DNA from: Thermoprotei archaeon
GTDB taxonomy: Archaea > Thermoproteota > Thermoprotei_A > Sulfolobales > Acidilobaceae
Reading direction: 5' to 3'
Length of the DNA: 64,000 nucleotides
Assembly (NCBI GenBank): GCA_029335875.2
Contig: JARJMZ020000010.1
Span: forward strand, 50,675 to 114,674
Position numbers and translations under genes: made by a program. The notes below the pieces were generated by a model. It saw nothing but the letters and a program-made list of their open reading frames with translations. It did not search any database and had not been told where the DNA came from. Positions within the stretch are counted from its first letter, which is position 1; every line of letters begins with the position of its first letter. This document shows, in pieces, positions 1-8,009 of the stretch.

Positions 1-976
1 GAACTAGCCCCCCGATATAAGTCTGGTGCTCTCTGACGAGCTTGTAGCCCTCGCCTCTCCCAGCTATGCCTAGATCCTCGTAGGCCATTATCTCGGCTAT
101 TGTGAAACAGTCGTGAACCTCGGCGAGGTCTATGCTCCTAGCTATAGAGCCCTCCTCTATGCCGGCTTTCTTGTAAGCCTCCCGGGCAGCCCTCCTAGCG
201 GCTTCAAGACCTAGGAACTGGCCCCTCTTAGATATGTTGCTCGTGTCGCTCGCAGCCCCTATAGCTTCTATCCAAACTGGAGAGTCTGTAAGCTTAGCGG
301 CAACCTCTTCGCTTGCGAGAACAACGGCGGCAGACCCGTCTGTTATGGGGCTTGAATCGTAGAGTTTCAGGGGCCAAGCAACATACCTGCTCCTCATACA
401 CTCCTCAACCGTGATCTTCCTGGGGAACTGGGCTTTAGGGTTGAAACTAGCATAATAATGGTTCTTAACGGCAACCTCACACAGGTCCTCCTCCCTAGCC
501 CCATAAGTGAACATGTATGATGTAGCGTAGAGGGCGTAATAGCCTGGGAACGTTATACCGAAATTCTCGAACTCCCAGAAGTAGTTGCCAGCCCTCCCAA
601 TAAACTCCACTACAGTGGGGGTGGGGCTCTCATTCATCTTCTCAACGCCGACAACGAGAACTATGTCAGCCTCCCCGGAAGCTATAGCGTCCCTCCCAGC
701 CTTGATAGCGGCGCTCCCCGTAGCGCATGCAGCTTCAACCCTGAAAGTGCCCTTACCCGAGAGGCCCGCATACTCGTTAACAACTATTGCGGGGAGGGGC
801 TCGCTACTCCAGCCCCCAGCATTACCCACAACAACAAGGTCCACATCATCCAATCCTATTCCGGATTCGCTAATAGCCTGCCTTATAGACTCGTAGGCTA
901 GTTCAGGAATGTTAACGTCAAGCCGGACCCCGAAACTGGAGTGCCCAGTCCCAACTATGGCTACTCTCCTAGCCAA
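1..976 (-). CDS. Thiolase family protein (acetyl-CoA acetyltransferase-like), 3' end outside window
   Basis: The reading frame runs off the left edge, so about 325 N-terminal residues are visible. An N-terminal VAIVGTGHS-type beta strand is followed by the thiolase nucleophile region EAACATGSAA, with the reactive Cys near residue 84, and later by an EVHDCFT motif typical of the SCP-x/archaeal thiolase branch. Thiolases condense or cleave acyl-CoAs; archaeal members of this branch often work with a DUF35 protein and HMG-CoA synthase in isoprenoid synthesis, but those partners are not visible here. The TTG at 976 is taken as start because an in-frame TGA lies seven codons upstream. The SCP2-type lipid carrier at 1873 supports a CoA-thioester or lipid context. 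Family is clear; exact substrate is not. Confidence 0.88.
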   Translation of the reverse strand, partial: MARRVAIVGTGHSSFGVRLDVNIPELAYESIRQAISESGIGLDDVDLVVVGNAGGWSSEPLPAIVVNEYAGLSGKGTFRVEAACATGSAAIKAGRDAIASGEADIVLVVGVEKMNESPTPTVVEFIGRAGNYFWEFENFGITFPGYYALYATSYMFTYGAREEDLCEVAVKNHYYASFNPKAQFPRKITVEECMRSRYVAWPLKLYDSSPITDGSAAVVLASEEVAAKLTDSPVWIEAIGAASDTSNISKRGQFLGLEAARRAAREAYKKAGIEEGSIARSIDLAEVHDCFTIAEIMAYEDLGIAGRGEGYKLVREHQTYIGGLV

Positions 977-1053
977 CCAGGGTCACCGATATTTTTTAAA
1001 TTGTTTGTTTAAAGTTTATATATTAATAATTTAAGAAAATGCCGTGATGGAGT

Positions 1054-1809
1054 TCAAGACTCTTTCTCTAAACCATATTTCCTTATTATCTCGTAAAGTC
1101 TCTTAGGGTTCCTCGAATAGAGCCTGACTATGTTGACGCTCCTCCTACCCTCCGTGACGATGTCCACGAGACTCCTCTTATCGTCAAACTTAACTATGGC
1201 ATCCTGGGATAGGGGGAAGCCTATGGCCGTGTTGGAAAGGAGACCCCTATAAACAATGCCTTTAACAGTGACCACATACTCGTTAGGCATAACTAGAGTG
1301 GTGACCCTACCAACCTTCCATAAGGCTACGGATATTGTAGCTTGAGATATAATGAAGAAGCCTTCAAGGTATAACAGGAAAGCGAGGAAGTTAATTATGA
1401 ACCCATTGTCTATGAACCCCTTCAAATACTCGTGCAAGTCTGGCAGATGAGGCCACACAACCCAGAAGTATGCTAAGCCAATAAAAGTCCCGGCAAACAT
1501 GTAGGTTGAAAGTTTAAGCTGAGACCTCATATCCTCTATGAGACCCTCATCCTTAGACTGTATCTCCCTCAAATTCTTCTCCTCATAAAGCTTCCTAGAC
1601 TTCATAACATCGTCAGGGCTAACCTTGGAGCCCGGCTGCTTCCCCTTCATGAACCTACTCTGCAACACTGTAGTAGCCACTATGAGGATCATTATTAGGG
1701 CAAAAGTCTTCCACCCTATGCCCAGCCATGCTGCTAGCAGCGAGTAGATAACTATGTAAACCTGCCCCGTAACTATTCTAAACCATGTATTCTCATAGTA
1801 ATACGACAA
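1054..1809 (-). CDS. Predicted integral membrane protein, possibly DUF2208-like
   Basis: The 251-residue product has four likely membrane helices, at about residues 13-31, 33-50, 98-118 and 137-160. A charged stretch containing KSRKLYEEKNLREIQSKDEG lies between the second and third. The C-terminal ~90 residues are soluble and resemble a PH-like or membrane-sheet domain that includes NEYVVTVKGIVYRG and FDDKRSLVDIV. This plan resembles archaeal DUF2208 proteins, but I make that link from memory of the layout only. The gene starts at ATG and lies between the thiolase and the SCP2-type gene on the same strand. Function unknown. Confidence 0.7.
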   Translation of the reverse strand: MSYYYENTWFRIVTGQVYIVIYSLLAAWLGIGWKTFALIMILIVATTVLQSRFMKGKQPGSKVSPDDVMKSRKLYEEKNLREIQSKDEGLIEDMRSQLKLSTYMFAGTFIGLAYFWVVWPHLPDLHEYLKGFIDNGFIINFLAFLLYLEGFFIISQATISVALWKVGRVTTLVMPNEYVVTVKGIVYRGLLSNTAIGFPLSQDAIVKFDDKRSLVDIVTEGRRSVNIVRLYSRNPKRLYEIIRKYGLEKES

Positions 1810-1872
1810 CCCCTAAACCGCCTCCCCGAAACCGTTAAAAAATTGTTTTATAGAGCTTTAAAAAGAGTGGAG

Positions 1873-2211
1873 TTAGGCTTTCCCCAAACCAACATCTATG
1901 ATCTTCTTCAAGTTAACAGTGTCGAAAACGTTCCCTGTTATGGTTAATTGCCTCATCATGAAAGCTCTCATAGCGTCCAACTCTCCGCTCATTATTTTAG
2001 CTAGTACCTCCCTAGATGTTGTCAGCGTTGCTATCGGGCTGGGATGCCTTCCTTGGACTATTCTAATTGACCCCTCCCTGATCTCAATATAGAATTCCTG
2101 CCCGTCCACCACCATCTGGTATATCTTGTTCCATGTTCTAACCTCCGGGGCCTTCTCTAGGGTCCTATGGAAGAACTCTTTGAATTTAGCCTCAAACTCC
2201 TCCAGGGACAT
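1873..2211 (-). CDS. SCP2 sterol-binding domain protein (lipid/acyl carrier)
   Basis: The 112-residue product is a single SCP2-like domain. It has an amphipathic first helix, a central beta sheet (YQMVVDGQEFYIEIREGSIR), a strand ending in ATLTTSREVLAKIMSG and a hydrophobic C-terminal helix. This fold binds hydrophobic ligands such as acyl chains. The length matches stand-alone archaeal SCP2 proteins. It starts at ATG (2211), with AT-rich TATA-like sequence about 35 to 60 bases upstream on the minus strand. The neighbouring thiolase suggests a role in acyl-CoA or lipid handling, which is inference. Confidence 0.8.
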   Translation of the reverse strand: MSLEEFEAKFKEFFHRTLEKAPEVRTWNKIYQMVVDGQEFYIEIREGSIRIVQGRHPSPIATLTTSREVLAKIMSGELDAMRAFMMRQLTITGNVFDTVNLKKIIDVGLGKA

Positions 2212-2293
2212 GGAAGGGCACCGTGAATCTCTTTGCTTTCGAGAATTTATAAGTTTATATACTAAATTTTAACATTGTAGCTTAAGGGTTCAG

Positions 2294-2815
2294 CTAGAGA
2301 TCCTTCATTTTAACCGTCGATATTATGTTATCTTGGGGGCCCACATATACTGCTGCAAGCCTCCTCCCCCTGAATTTAACTACCTTAATATAAACCAGTA
2401 TGTCTGGATTGCTAAGGTTTACCTCCCTATCTATATTGTCCGCTATAGCTATTATAGCGTCCCTCCTCCTCATAAGCCTACCACTATCATCCCTTAGGTA
2501 GCCGTCGAGCCTCACAGCAAAACTACCCTCAGGCTGCGCCCCTAGAATTTCTTCCACAGCCTTCTTCACGTTGCTAGTAAAAGGTGCTTCCACGCGTAAC
2601 ACCGGGATCACCCTCAATATGGGGCTCTTACGCGTTAAACTGCCCTTAAGAATCTCTACAGCCTCGAGGGGGTCTCTAACCACACCTAGTATTATGTGGG
2701 GCCTACTATAGGCTATGCTGAACGCCGGGAGCGTCTGCCTCAGGATCCAAATGGCCCTCCTCTTACTCTCAGGTCCCGGGAGGTGAGTCACTATGAGGTT
2801 GAAGGGGTTAACCAT
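2294..2815 (-). CDS. THUMP domain protein (TAN1-like, tRNA modification)
   Basis: The 173-residue product fits the THUMP fold used by tRNA-modifying enzymes. The N-terminal FNLIVTHLPG strand plus helix corresponds to an NFLD-like subdomain. It is followed by a thumb with RVIPVLRVEAPFTSN and the typical end SNPDILVYIKVVKFRGRRLA. Stand-alone archaeal THUMP proteins resemble eukaryotic Tan1, which helps Kre33/TmcA form N4-acetylcytidine in tRNA. No catalytic domain is fused, so it is probably an RNA-binding adaptor. It starts at ATG, and the divergent thioredoxin gene begins about 50 bases away. Confidence 0.8.
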   Translation of the reverse strand: MVNPFNLIVTHLPGPESKRRAIWILRQTLPAFSIAYSRPHIILGVVRDPLEAVEILKGSLTRKSPILRVIPVLRVEAPFTSNVKKAVEEILGAQPEGSFAVRLDGYLRDDSGRLMRRRDAIIAIADNIDREVNLSNPDILVYIKVVKFRGRRLAAVYVGPQDNIISTVKMKDL

Positions 2816-2863
2816 AGCTTAAAGCCCCCAGCATATTTTAGCGTTTAAAGGTAAATAGTATAG

Positions 2864-3301
2864 ATGCTAAGAAGGGGGCTGGCGTGCTTGAGCGGGGAGA
2901 TCTCGGAGCTCTACGAGAAGCTTAGAGTGAGGCTTCTGGAGGTGTATGAGAGGGTTAAAGCTGAATATACAGACCCGGTGATTCCCGCGCCAGCTGGTTT
3001 GAGGGAGGTTGTCGAGTCTGAAGAGAGGCCCGTCCTCCTATATTTTACAGCTGAATGGTGTGGCCCGTGTATAGCTTTCCTTGAAACGTTGAGGGGCGTG
3101 GCTAGGAAGTATGCTGGTAGGGTTTTGTTTTATAGGGTTAACGTTGACGAGAACGCTAGGGTAGCCGACGAGTTCGGGATAGAGTATATTCCAGCTATAG
3201 TTGTTCTAGTGAAGGGTAGTGTTGTTTATAAAGCTTACGGGGTCGCAGGTAGAGAGAATTTGGAGGGGAAGATTGAGAGGTTTCTAGAAATGCCGGGCTA
3301 G
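2864..3301 (+). CDS. Thioredoxin family protein with N-terminal extension
   Basis: The 145-residue product carries the WCGPC redox motif (residues 65-69, after LLYFTAE) and the cis-proline region EYIPAIVVL. It is therefore a thiol-disulfide oxidoreductase of the thioredoxin fold. About 45 residues precede the fold and are helical and charged. The ATG at 2864 is listed, but the TATA-like GTTTAAAG at 2842-2850 would place transcription start near 2871. Together with AGGGGG at 2873-2878, that favours the in-frame TTG at 2888. Its stop codon shares a CTAG palindrome with the stop of the convergent gene pncB. Confidence 0.9.
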   Translation: MLRRGLACLSGEISELYEKLRVRLLEVYERVKAEYTDPVIPAPAGLREVVESEERPVLLYFTAEWCGPCIAFLETLRGVARKYAGRVLFYRVNVDENARVADEFGIEYIPAIVVLVKGSVVYKAYGVAGRENLEGKIERFLEMPG

Positions 3302-4485
3302 AGGCTGACCTCCTTCAACTGCTCTAGCACATAGCCTCTTATATCGTCTAAGCTTGGAAGATCCCTTACTAGGACCCCGTCCTCCATGTATTTAACTAGG
3401 AGGGGCTCCGCCCGGGAGCCGTCGCTACAGTATGTGGGGCTCTTATCATCTAATGGTTTGAGGTATTCCTCGTTAACGCTGCACCTGTAAACCTGGAGGG
3501 CTACAGGTATCTTCCCCCTCTTAGCCCTAGGCTCCCACCCTCCATTAACGTAGACTTCAACTATGTCAGCGCTCAGGTCAACGCTGGGGGCTGCCGCTAT
3601 GGATGTCCCGACCCCGAAGGCGTCCGCGACGTCCCTCAACTCCTCCACTTCAGCCTCGTCTAGACCCCCGCTCACTATTATTTTAACGTGCTTGTAGCCT
3701 TTAGCGTCTAGAGCCCATCTAACCTCTTCAACTATATCCCTCATTCTCCCCCTTCTACTGCCTGGAGTGTCCAGCCTGACAGCCTTAAGCTTCTCCCCCA
3801 GCAGCTCCGCGGCCATGAGGCTTTCAACCCTCTCATCGTAGAAAGTGTCCACTAGGGCCACCATCGGGACGCTGTCTCCGAATGTTTCGGCGAAAGCCTT
3901 CCAAGCCTTCCTCTGGTCCCCAAAGGCTATTATGAGAGCGTGGGGCATAGTGCCCCTGGGCTCTAAGCCTAAATACTTCTTAGCGAGGAGGCCGCTAACA
4001 GCGTCAGCCCCGCCTATGTATGCGGCCCTGTCAGCCGCCGGGTATACTGCTGGGTGTAGGGCTCTAAGGCCGAAGAATAGGACCTGCTTTTCCCCAGCCC
4101 TCTTCCTGATCCTGGCTGTCTTAGTGGCTATACTGCTGGCGAACCTTAAGACTCCCAGGTATGCTGTCTCATATAGGGCCATGCTGCCGAAGCCCCCCTC
4201 AATAATCATGACTGGATGCTTCCTCCTGAATATAGTCCCTTCGGGAACGCTGTATACTGTTAGGGGTTTACCTTTAAGTATTGCTAGAGCCTCCTCGAGG
4301 CCGGCGAACACAGCCCAGTTATAGTTTTTAGGGAGGGAGTAGGCGTGAACCCCTATCCTCACCTTAACATCGCTCAACCCGTACTTGTCTGCGAGGATTT
4401 TAGTCCTATAGAAGTATATGTCAGTAGCCTCGCCCGAAAGTATTTCGTCAACGCTGGTGACGTATAGCCTGGGCTCCCTCAACAT
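3298..4485 (-). CDS. pncB: Nicotinate phosphoribosyltransferase
   Basis: The 395-residue product belongs to the type II phosphoribosyltransferase family that makes nicotinate mononucleotide from nicotinate and PRPP in NAD salvage. Family hallmarks are the early [14 protein letters not shown], the [12 protein letters not shown] active-site region, the [12 protein letters not shown] segment carrying the likely phospho-histidine neighbourhood, and the phosphate-binding [16 protein letters not shown] near residue 280, followed by [10 protein letters not shown]. Length is typical for short archaeal PncB proteins, and a Cys-containing C-terminal segment is present. It starts at ATG; the 3' end overlaps the trx stop within CTAG. 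Confidence 0.9.
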   Translation of the reverse strand: MLREPRLYVTSVDEILSGEATDIYFYRTKILADKYGLSDVKVRIGVHAYSLPKNYNWAVFAGLEEALAILKGKPLTVYSVPEGTIFRRKHPVMIIEGGFGSMALYETAYLGVLRFASSIATKTARIRKRAGEKQVLFFGLRALHPAVYPAADRAAYIGGADAVSGLLAKKYLGLEPRGTMPHALIIAFGDQRKAWKAFAETFGDSVPMVALVDTFYDERVESLMAAELLGEKLKAVRLDTPGSRRGRMRDIVEEVRWALDAKGYKHVKIIVSGGLDEAEVEELRDVADAFGVGTSIAAAPSVDLSADIVEVYVNGGWEPRAKRGKIPVALQVYRCSVNEEYLKPLDDKSPTYCSDGSRAEPLLVKYMEDGVLVRDLPSLDDIRGYVLEQLKEVSL

Positions 4486-4561
4486 GTAGGCACCCTAACG
4501 GGTTAACGTTAGCTGAAACCTTAATATTAATTTGTAGGCTGAGAAACGTTAAGAGACCCCC

Positions 4562-5218
4562 TCAGAGCAGCCTCCTCGGCCTGAGAACCCTATAGGCTAG
4601 GTGAACCCAGCCGGGGCAAACCTCCATGTAACCTGTTAGGGCAAGCTCCACCCTACTATTCCCCCCATCGAAAGCCTCGCAGGAAGCTAGGGAGACCCCT
4701 GAGCCGAAAACATAGGGGGCTACGGTTACCCTAAGCTCGTCCACGAGACCCTCAGCCAGCATAGTACAGTTCAAAACCCCACCCCCCTCAACCAGGAGCC
4801 TCCTAACCCCCATCTCATAGAGTTTTGCGACAGCCTCACACAAATCCAGCCTCTCAAAACCAGCCCTCACAATCACAGCCCCCCTCTCAATATACCCCCT
4901 AAGATCCTCGCTAGACCACTTCGAGAGAGTAACGAGAACCCCCCTGCCCGGGGAATCAAAAACCCTAGAGGAGGGGGGCACCCTAAGACTGGGATCAACA
5001 ACAACCCTATAGGAGCTCCTACCCTCCACAAGCCTAACCGTGAGACTAGGATTATCAACGAGCACAGTATTAGCCCCAACCATCACAGCATCACTCCAAG
5101 CCCTCAGAGAGTGGAGGAGCCTCAGGTCCTCGAGGCAGCTAAGCCTAGAATAGCCGGTCCTACTAGCAATCCTCCCATCAACAGTCTCAGTAGAGAAGAT
5201 TATAGTATAAGGCCTCAA
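4562..5218 (-). CDS. 2,5-diamino-6-ribosylamino-pyrimidinone 5'-phosphate reductase (RibD C-terminal family)
   Basis: The 218-residue product is a stand-alone RibD C-terminal (dihydrofolate-reductase-like) domain. Visible motifs are TIIFSTETVDGRIA at the N-terminus, SDAVMVGANTVLVDNPSLTV at about residues 42-61, RVVVDPSLRVP, and the NADPH-site RRLLVEGGGVLNC. In archaea this enzyme (MJ0671 type) reduces the ribosylamino-pyrimidine intermediate of riboflavin and F420 synthesis. It starts with TTG at 5218. No other riboflavin genes are adjacent. A non-coding stretch follows upstream. Confidence 0.88.
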   Translation of the reverse strand: MRPYTIIFSTETVDGRIASRTGYSRLSCLEDLRLLHSLRAWSDAVMVGANTVLVDNPSLTVRLVEGRSSYRVVVDPSLRVPPSSRVFDSPGRGVLVTLSKWSSEDLRGYIERGAVIVRAGFERLDLCEAVAKLYEMGVRRLLVEGGGVLNCTMLAEGLVDELRVTVAPYVFGSGVSLASCEAFDGGNSRVELALTGYMEVCPGWVHLAYRVLRPRRLL

Positions 5219-5431
5219 CAGTCAACCCCCTAAACAGTGACGCCCAAGCAACCTAATAACCTGATTATTCCCCACTAACTTAAATCCGAGGACTCCCTCC
5301 AAGCTCGTTCTAAGATTCCACCCCGAAAGACTCCACGCTTAACACGCAGTTCCCCGACCGGCGGTAATCCATGGAAGCTGGCAGAATAAATGCCTAGAGG
5401 GGAGTTCCAACACTACCAGGATTATACCCTG

Positions 5432-5720
5432 TTATATCTCCTTAAGCTCCACCATTCTGCCTAGTTCCATTTTCACTATTGTCCCGGCGTTTTCCACTAG
5501 TTTCTTATGTGTGTTATTCTTGTCCTTTTGCAGCCCCCTCTATTTTTGTTAGTGTTTCCACCGATCCACAGTCTAGCCCTTAGTATAGCTTGTCTAACAG
5601 TATTTCAGAGCCCCCAATGTCCGGGGGTGGGGGAAATGTTTGGAGGGGCTTTGAAACCGTCCCCTTCCAGCTTATGTTTACGTTGAGATAATGCTGCTCC
5701 CCTAGTGCGGTCCTACCTCT
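5432..5720 (-). pseudogene. Decayed small reading frame of unknown origin
   Basis: The 500-base gap 5219-5725 holds no intact gene, but the minus strand carries a protein-like frame. It reads HYLNVNISWKGTVSKP and PDIGGSEILLDKLY, hits TAA at 5580-5582, and continues in the same frame as GLDCGSVETLTKIEG. After a one-base frame change near 5545 it goes on as THKKLVENAGTIVKMELG and stops at TAA 5432. One nonsense codon, one frameshift and no clear start codon suggest a broken gene downstream of pcc1. I do not recognise the family. The rest of the gap (5220-5430) shows nothing I can identify. Confidence 0.4.
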
Positions 5721-5725
5721 TTTTA

Positions 5726-5986
5726 TTATGATGTTTTAGCTAGTGTTTCAACTACTGCTTTAATTGTTGTTAGCAGGTCTTCTATGGTGTTTCTCAGGGT
5801 TAAGATTCTCGTGGGGTTACCGCATTCAACTTCTACTGTGCACTCTAGAGTGTCATCTCTACTTTTGCACCCTACTTTCAGCCCAGGTGGTGTTATTATG
5901 TTGTCGGGTTCTAGAGCTTCTTCTAGCGTTTTAGCTTTTAAAGCTTTTATCTTTAGTTTTGCCGTGCATTTAACTTCTTCACCCAT
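5726..5986 (-). CDS. pcc1: KEOPS complex subunit Pcc1
   Basis: The 86-residue product matches the small Pcc1/CTAG fold. It has an early beta hairpin (CTAKLKIKALKAKTLEEALEPDN), a basic middle (GLKVGCKSRDDTLECTVEVE) and the characteristic end TLRNTIEDLLTTIKAVVETL. Pcc1 dimerises and holds Kae1 in the KEOPS complex, which makes the universal t6A37 modification of ANN-decoding tRNAs. It starts at ATG 5986 and overlaps the end of the DHH gene by 34 bases, indicating co-transcription. In many archaea pcc1 sits between a RecJ-like gene and rps3ae, which agrees with the neighbours here. Confidence 0.8.
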   Translation of the reverse strand: MGEEVKCTAKLKIKALKAKTLEEALEPDNIITPPGLKVGCKSRDDTLECTVEVECGNPTRILTLRNTIEDLLTTIKAVVETLAKTS

Positions 5987-7245
5987 AGGAGGCCCCCCTC
6001 GAATTTCGCCATGCCCAGTTCAACCAGCCTTTTAGCCCCCCCAGGCCCTAGAGCCTCCTCTACTTGTAGGGGTGAGGCTGCGAGTTCATCGTCGACCCTG
6101 CAGGCTATTATGGAGTCGCTTTCGACCATGCCGAGGAGTTTAAAGGCTCTCCACGCCATTGTTGGGGGGTCTTGGGGGTTTAATGGCGCCTCGTATATCT
6201 TGATGTTCGGGCTTCCCTTTACTCTCTGGGGCTTCATTGTTGAGGCTATGTTTGAAAGCCTTGTAGCGTAGGCTTCGAGCCTGCCTTCAGCCATGGGATA
6301 CTCGACTTCAAGATCTATTAGTGTTGCCGTTATCCTGTGGAGGCTTCCCGTGTGTTCAGCGGCGTAGATGAGCGTGTCTGAAGCTTCTCTGAAGTCTTTG
6401 GGCATTCTAGGGTCTGCTGACACTACTATAGCTGAGACTATGTCCGCCCGTTTTAAGCTCACCCCGCTGATCCTCCTAACCCCCTCGGTGACCGCTGCCA
6501 CTATGGCCTCGAGAGCTTTATGGTCTAGTGTTGAGAGGGGCCTCCCAGTAACATCTCTTAGACCCGAGTTCTCGAGGAGCTCCAGGCACCTATCCTTGTG
6601 GCCTGTGAGGCCAGGATAGTAGGGGTTTAAAGTGTGGGCTATCCCGGTGCAGGCGTCCCTCACAGTGGGCTTATAGACTTTAATAGTGGTCACAACATCA
6701 ACGGGGGCCCTGCTAGATTTAAGCCTCTCAAAAGCCTCCCTATCCAAGCCCTGAAACCTCCCCGAAGGGTCGACAAACCCCCCGGAATATGAGCCGGTCA
6801 GGAAGGCTGTCAAGACCGTAGGGTCGAAATCCCTAGCCCCCGTTAAAGCCATGAAAACCATAGAGGAAAGGCTCCCCTGACCGTCAACATAAGTAGCCCC
6901 GTGGACGGGGATCGATTTAAGCTCCCCAGAGTAGAAGGCTATAAGCTTAGACGTGACACTGTTAGACTTATAGTTTAAACTCCCAAAGCCTAGGAGCACC
7001 GTAGGCTCAAACACTTGAGGAGGAGGCTCAAGAGCTACAGATAGGGAAACCCTGACCCCCAGCTTTAAAGCCCTAGAGTAAACTATTGAGGCGGCAGCTA
7101 GAGAGTCGAGACTAGGATAAGAGTATATTCTAAGAAAGCCTTCACTAGCGGCTGCCTCCAAGAGGCTGGCTAGAGCCCTACTAACAGTCTCCAGAAACCT
7201 GTCAAACCCCGGGCCTACGATAAGGCTAGTCTTAAGCAAAAACAA
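5953..7245 (-). CDS. DHH/RecJ-like protein with degenerate catalytic motifs (Cdc45/RecJdbh-like)
   Basis: The 430-residue product lies where archaea often place a RecJ-like DHH protein, beside pcc1 and rps3ae. The first DHH motif, normally HxDADGxxS, appears here as SYPSLDSLAAAS at about residues 42-53, so most metal ligands are lost. The later VDGQGSL and GSYSGGF segments are likewise weak. C-terminally there is a DHHA1-like region (ADIVSAIVVSADPRMPKDF). Crenarchaeal RecJdbh/Cdc45 proteins are inactive relatives that bind GINS and MCM in the replicative helicase, and this is the most likely role. TTG 7245 or, better spaced from GGAGGG, TTG 7239 starts the gene. Assignment is by context plus weak motif and needs a profile search. 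Confidence 0.6.
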   Translation of the reverse strand: MFLLKTSLIVGPGFDRFLETVSRALASLLEAAASEGFLRIYSYPSLDSLAAASIVYSRALKLGVRVSLSVALEPPPQVFEPTVLLGFGSLNYKSNSVTSKLIAFYSGELKSIPVHGATYVDGQGSLSSMVFMALTGARDFDPTVLTAFLTGSYSGGFVDPSGRFQGLDREAFERLKSSRAPVDVVTTIKVYKPTVRDACTGIAHTLNPYYPGLTGHKDRCLELLENSGLRDVTGRPLSTLDHKALEAIVAAVTEGVRRISGVSLKRADIVSAIVVSADPRMPKDFREASDTLIYAAEHTGSLHRITATLIDLEVEYPMAEGRLEAYATRLSNIASTMKPQRVKGSPNIKIYEAPLNPQDPPTMAWRAFKLLGMVESDSIIACRVDDELAASPLQVEEALGPGGAKRLVELGMAKFEGGLLWVKKLNARQN

Positions 7246-7360
7246 ACACCCTCCGGGATATGTTGAGGAACAGATTTAAATAACCAAGCCCGTGTTTCCG
7301 CGGGCATGGATAAGAATAAAAGGATCGGCTTGAGACTAGGATGTTGAAGGGGTTAGGCTA

Positions 7361-8002
7361 GTGTCTAGGCCTGTAAGGGATAAGTGGAAGATGAAGAAGT
7401 GGTATACGATAGTAGCGCCCCCCATGTTCGGGGAGGCTGTACTGGGGACTACCCCGGCCGACGACCCGGACAAGCTTATAGGTAGAGTCATAGAAGTAAC
7501 CCTCTTCGACCTAACGGGGGACCTCGCGTACGCTCACATTAAACTATACTTCCAGGTTGTTAAGGTTGAGGGGGAGAAGGCTTACACGAGGTTTAAAGGC
7601 CACGAGCTCCTCAGGGATTACGTTAGGAGCCTTACTAGGAGGAAGAGCTCTAAGATAACAGGGATATTTAATGTGTGGACTAAAGACGGCTACGGCCTTA
7701 GGTTAACGTGCACAGTCTGGACTAAGTTTAAGTGTAAGACGAGCCAGAAGGTTGCGATAAGGAAGTCTATGAGCGATATTGTGGTTAAGACTGTTAGCGG
7801 GAAGACGCTCGAGGAGCTCATAAACATGATGATATATGGAGATAAGGAGGGGAGCCTGGCACAGCTTATAGACAATGTAGCGCGCAAGATATACCCGACA
7901 AGGAAAGTTGAAGTCACAAAGTCTAAACTCCTCTGGATCCCCGGGCCCTCAGGGCCTGAGAGGGCTGTTGTTGTTTCCCCAGTACAGTTTAAGGTTACAT
8001 GA
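7361..8002 (+). CDS. rps3ae: 30S ribosomal protein S3Ae (eS1)
   Basis: The 213-residue product has the S3Ae signature. It includes the DKWKMKKWYTIVAPPMF start, GRVIEVTLFDLTGDL, a basic loop (DYVRSLTRRKSSKITGI) and the C-terminal ARKIYPTRKVEVTKSKLL. It belongs to the small subunit near the mRNA exit and is archaeal/eukaryotic specific. It starts with GTG at 7361 and is transcribed divergently from the RecJ-like/pcc1 pair, a conserved archaeal neighbourhood. Its 3' end nearly abuts the convergent sugar nucleotidylyltransferase gene. Length is typical. Confidence 0.95.
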   Translation: MSRPVRDKWKMKKWYTIVAPPMFGEAVLGTTPADDPDKLIGRVIEVTLFDLTGDLAYAHIKLYFQVVKVEGEKAYTRFKGHELLRDYVRSLTRRKSSKITGIFNVWTKDGYGLRLTCTVWTKFKCKTSQKVAIRKSMSDIVVKTVSGKTLEELINMMIYGDKEGSLAQLIDNVARKIYPTRKVEVTKSKLLWIPGPSGPERAVVVSPVQFKVT

Positions 8003-8009
8003 GGATGGT

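Noticed and set aside
3845..4324. 159-codon plus-strand frame
   Set aside because: Lies wholly inside pncB in antisense; no domain and no regulatory signal.
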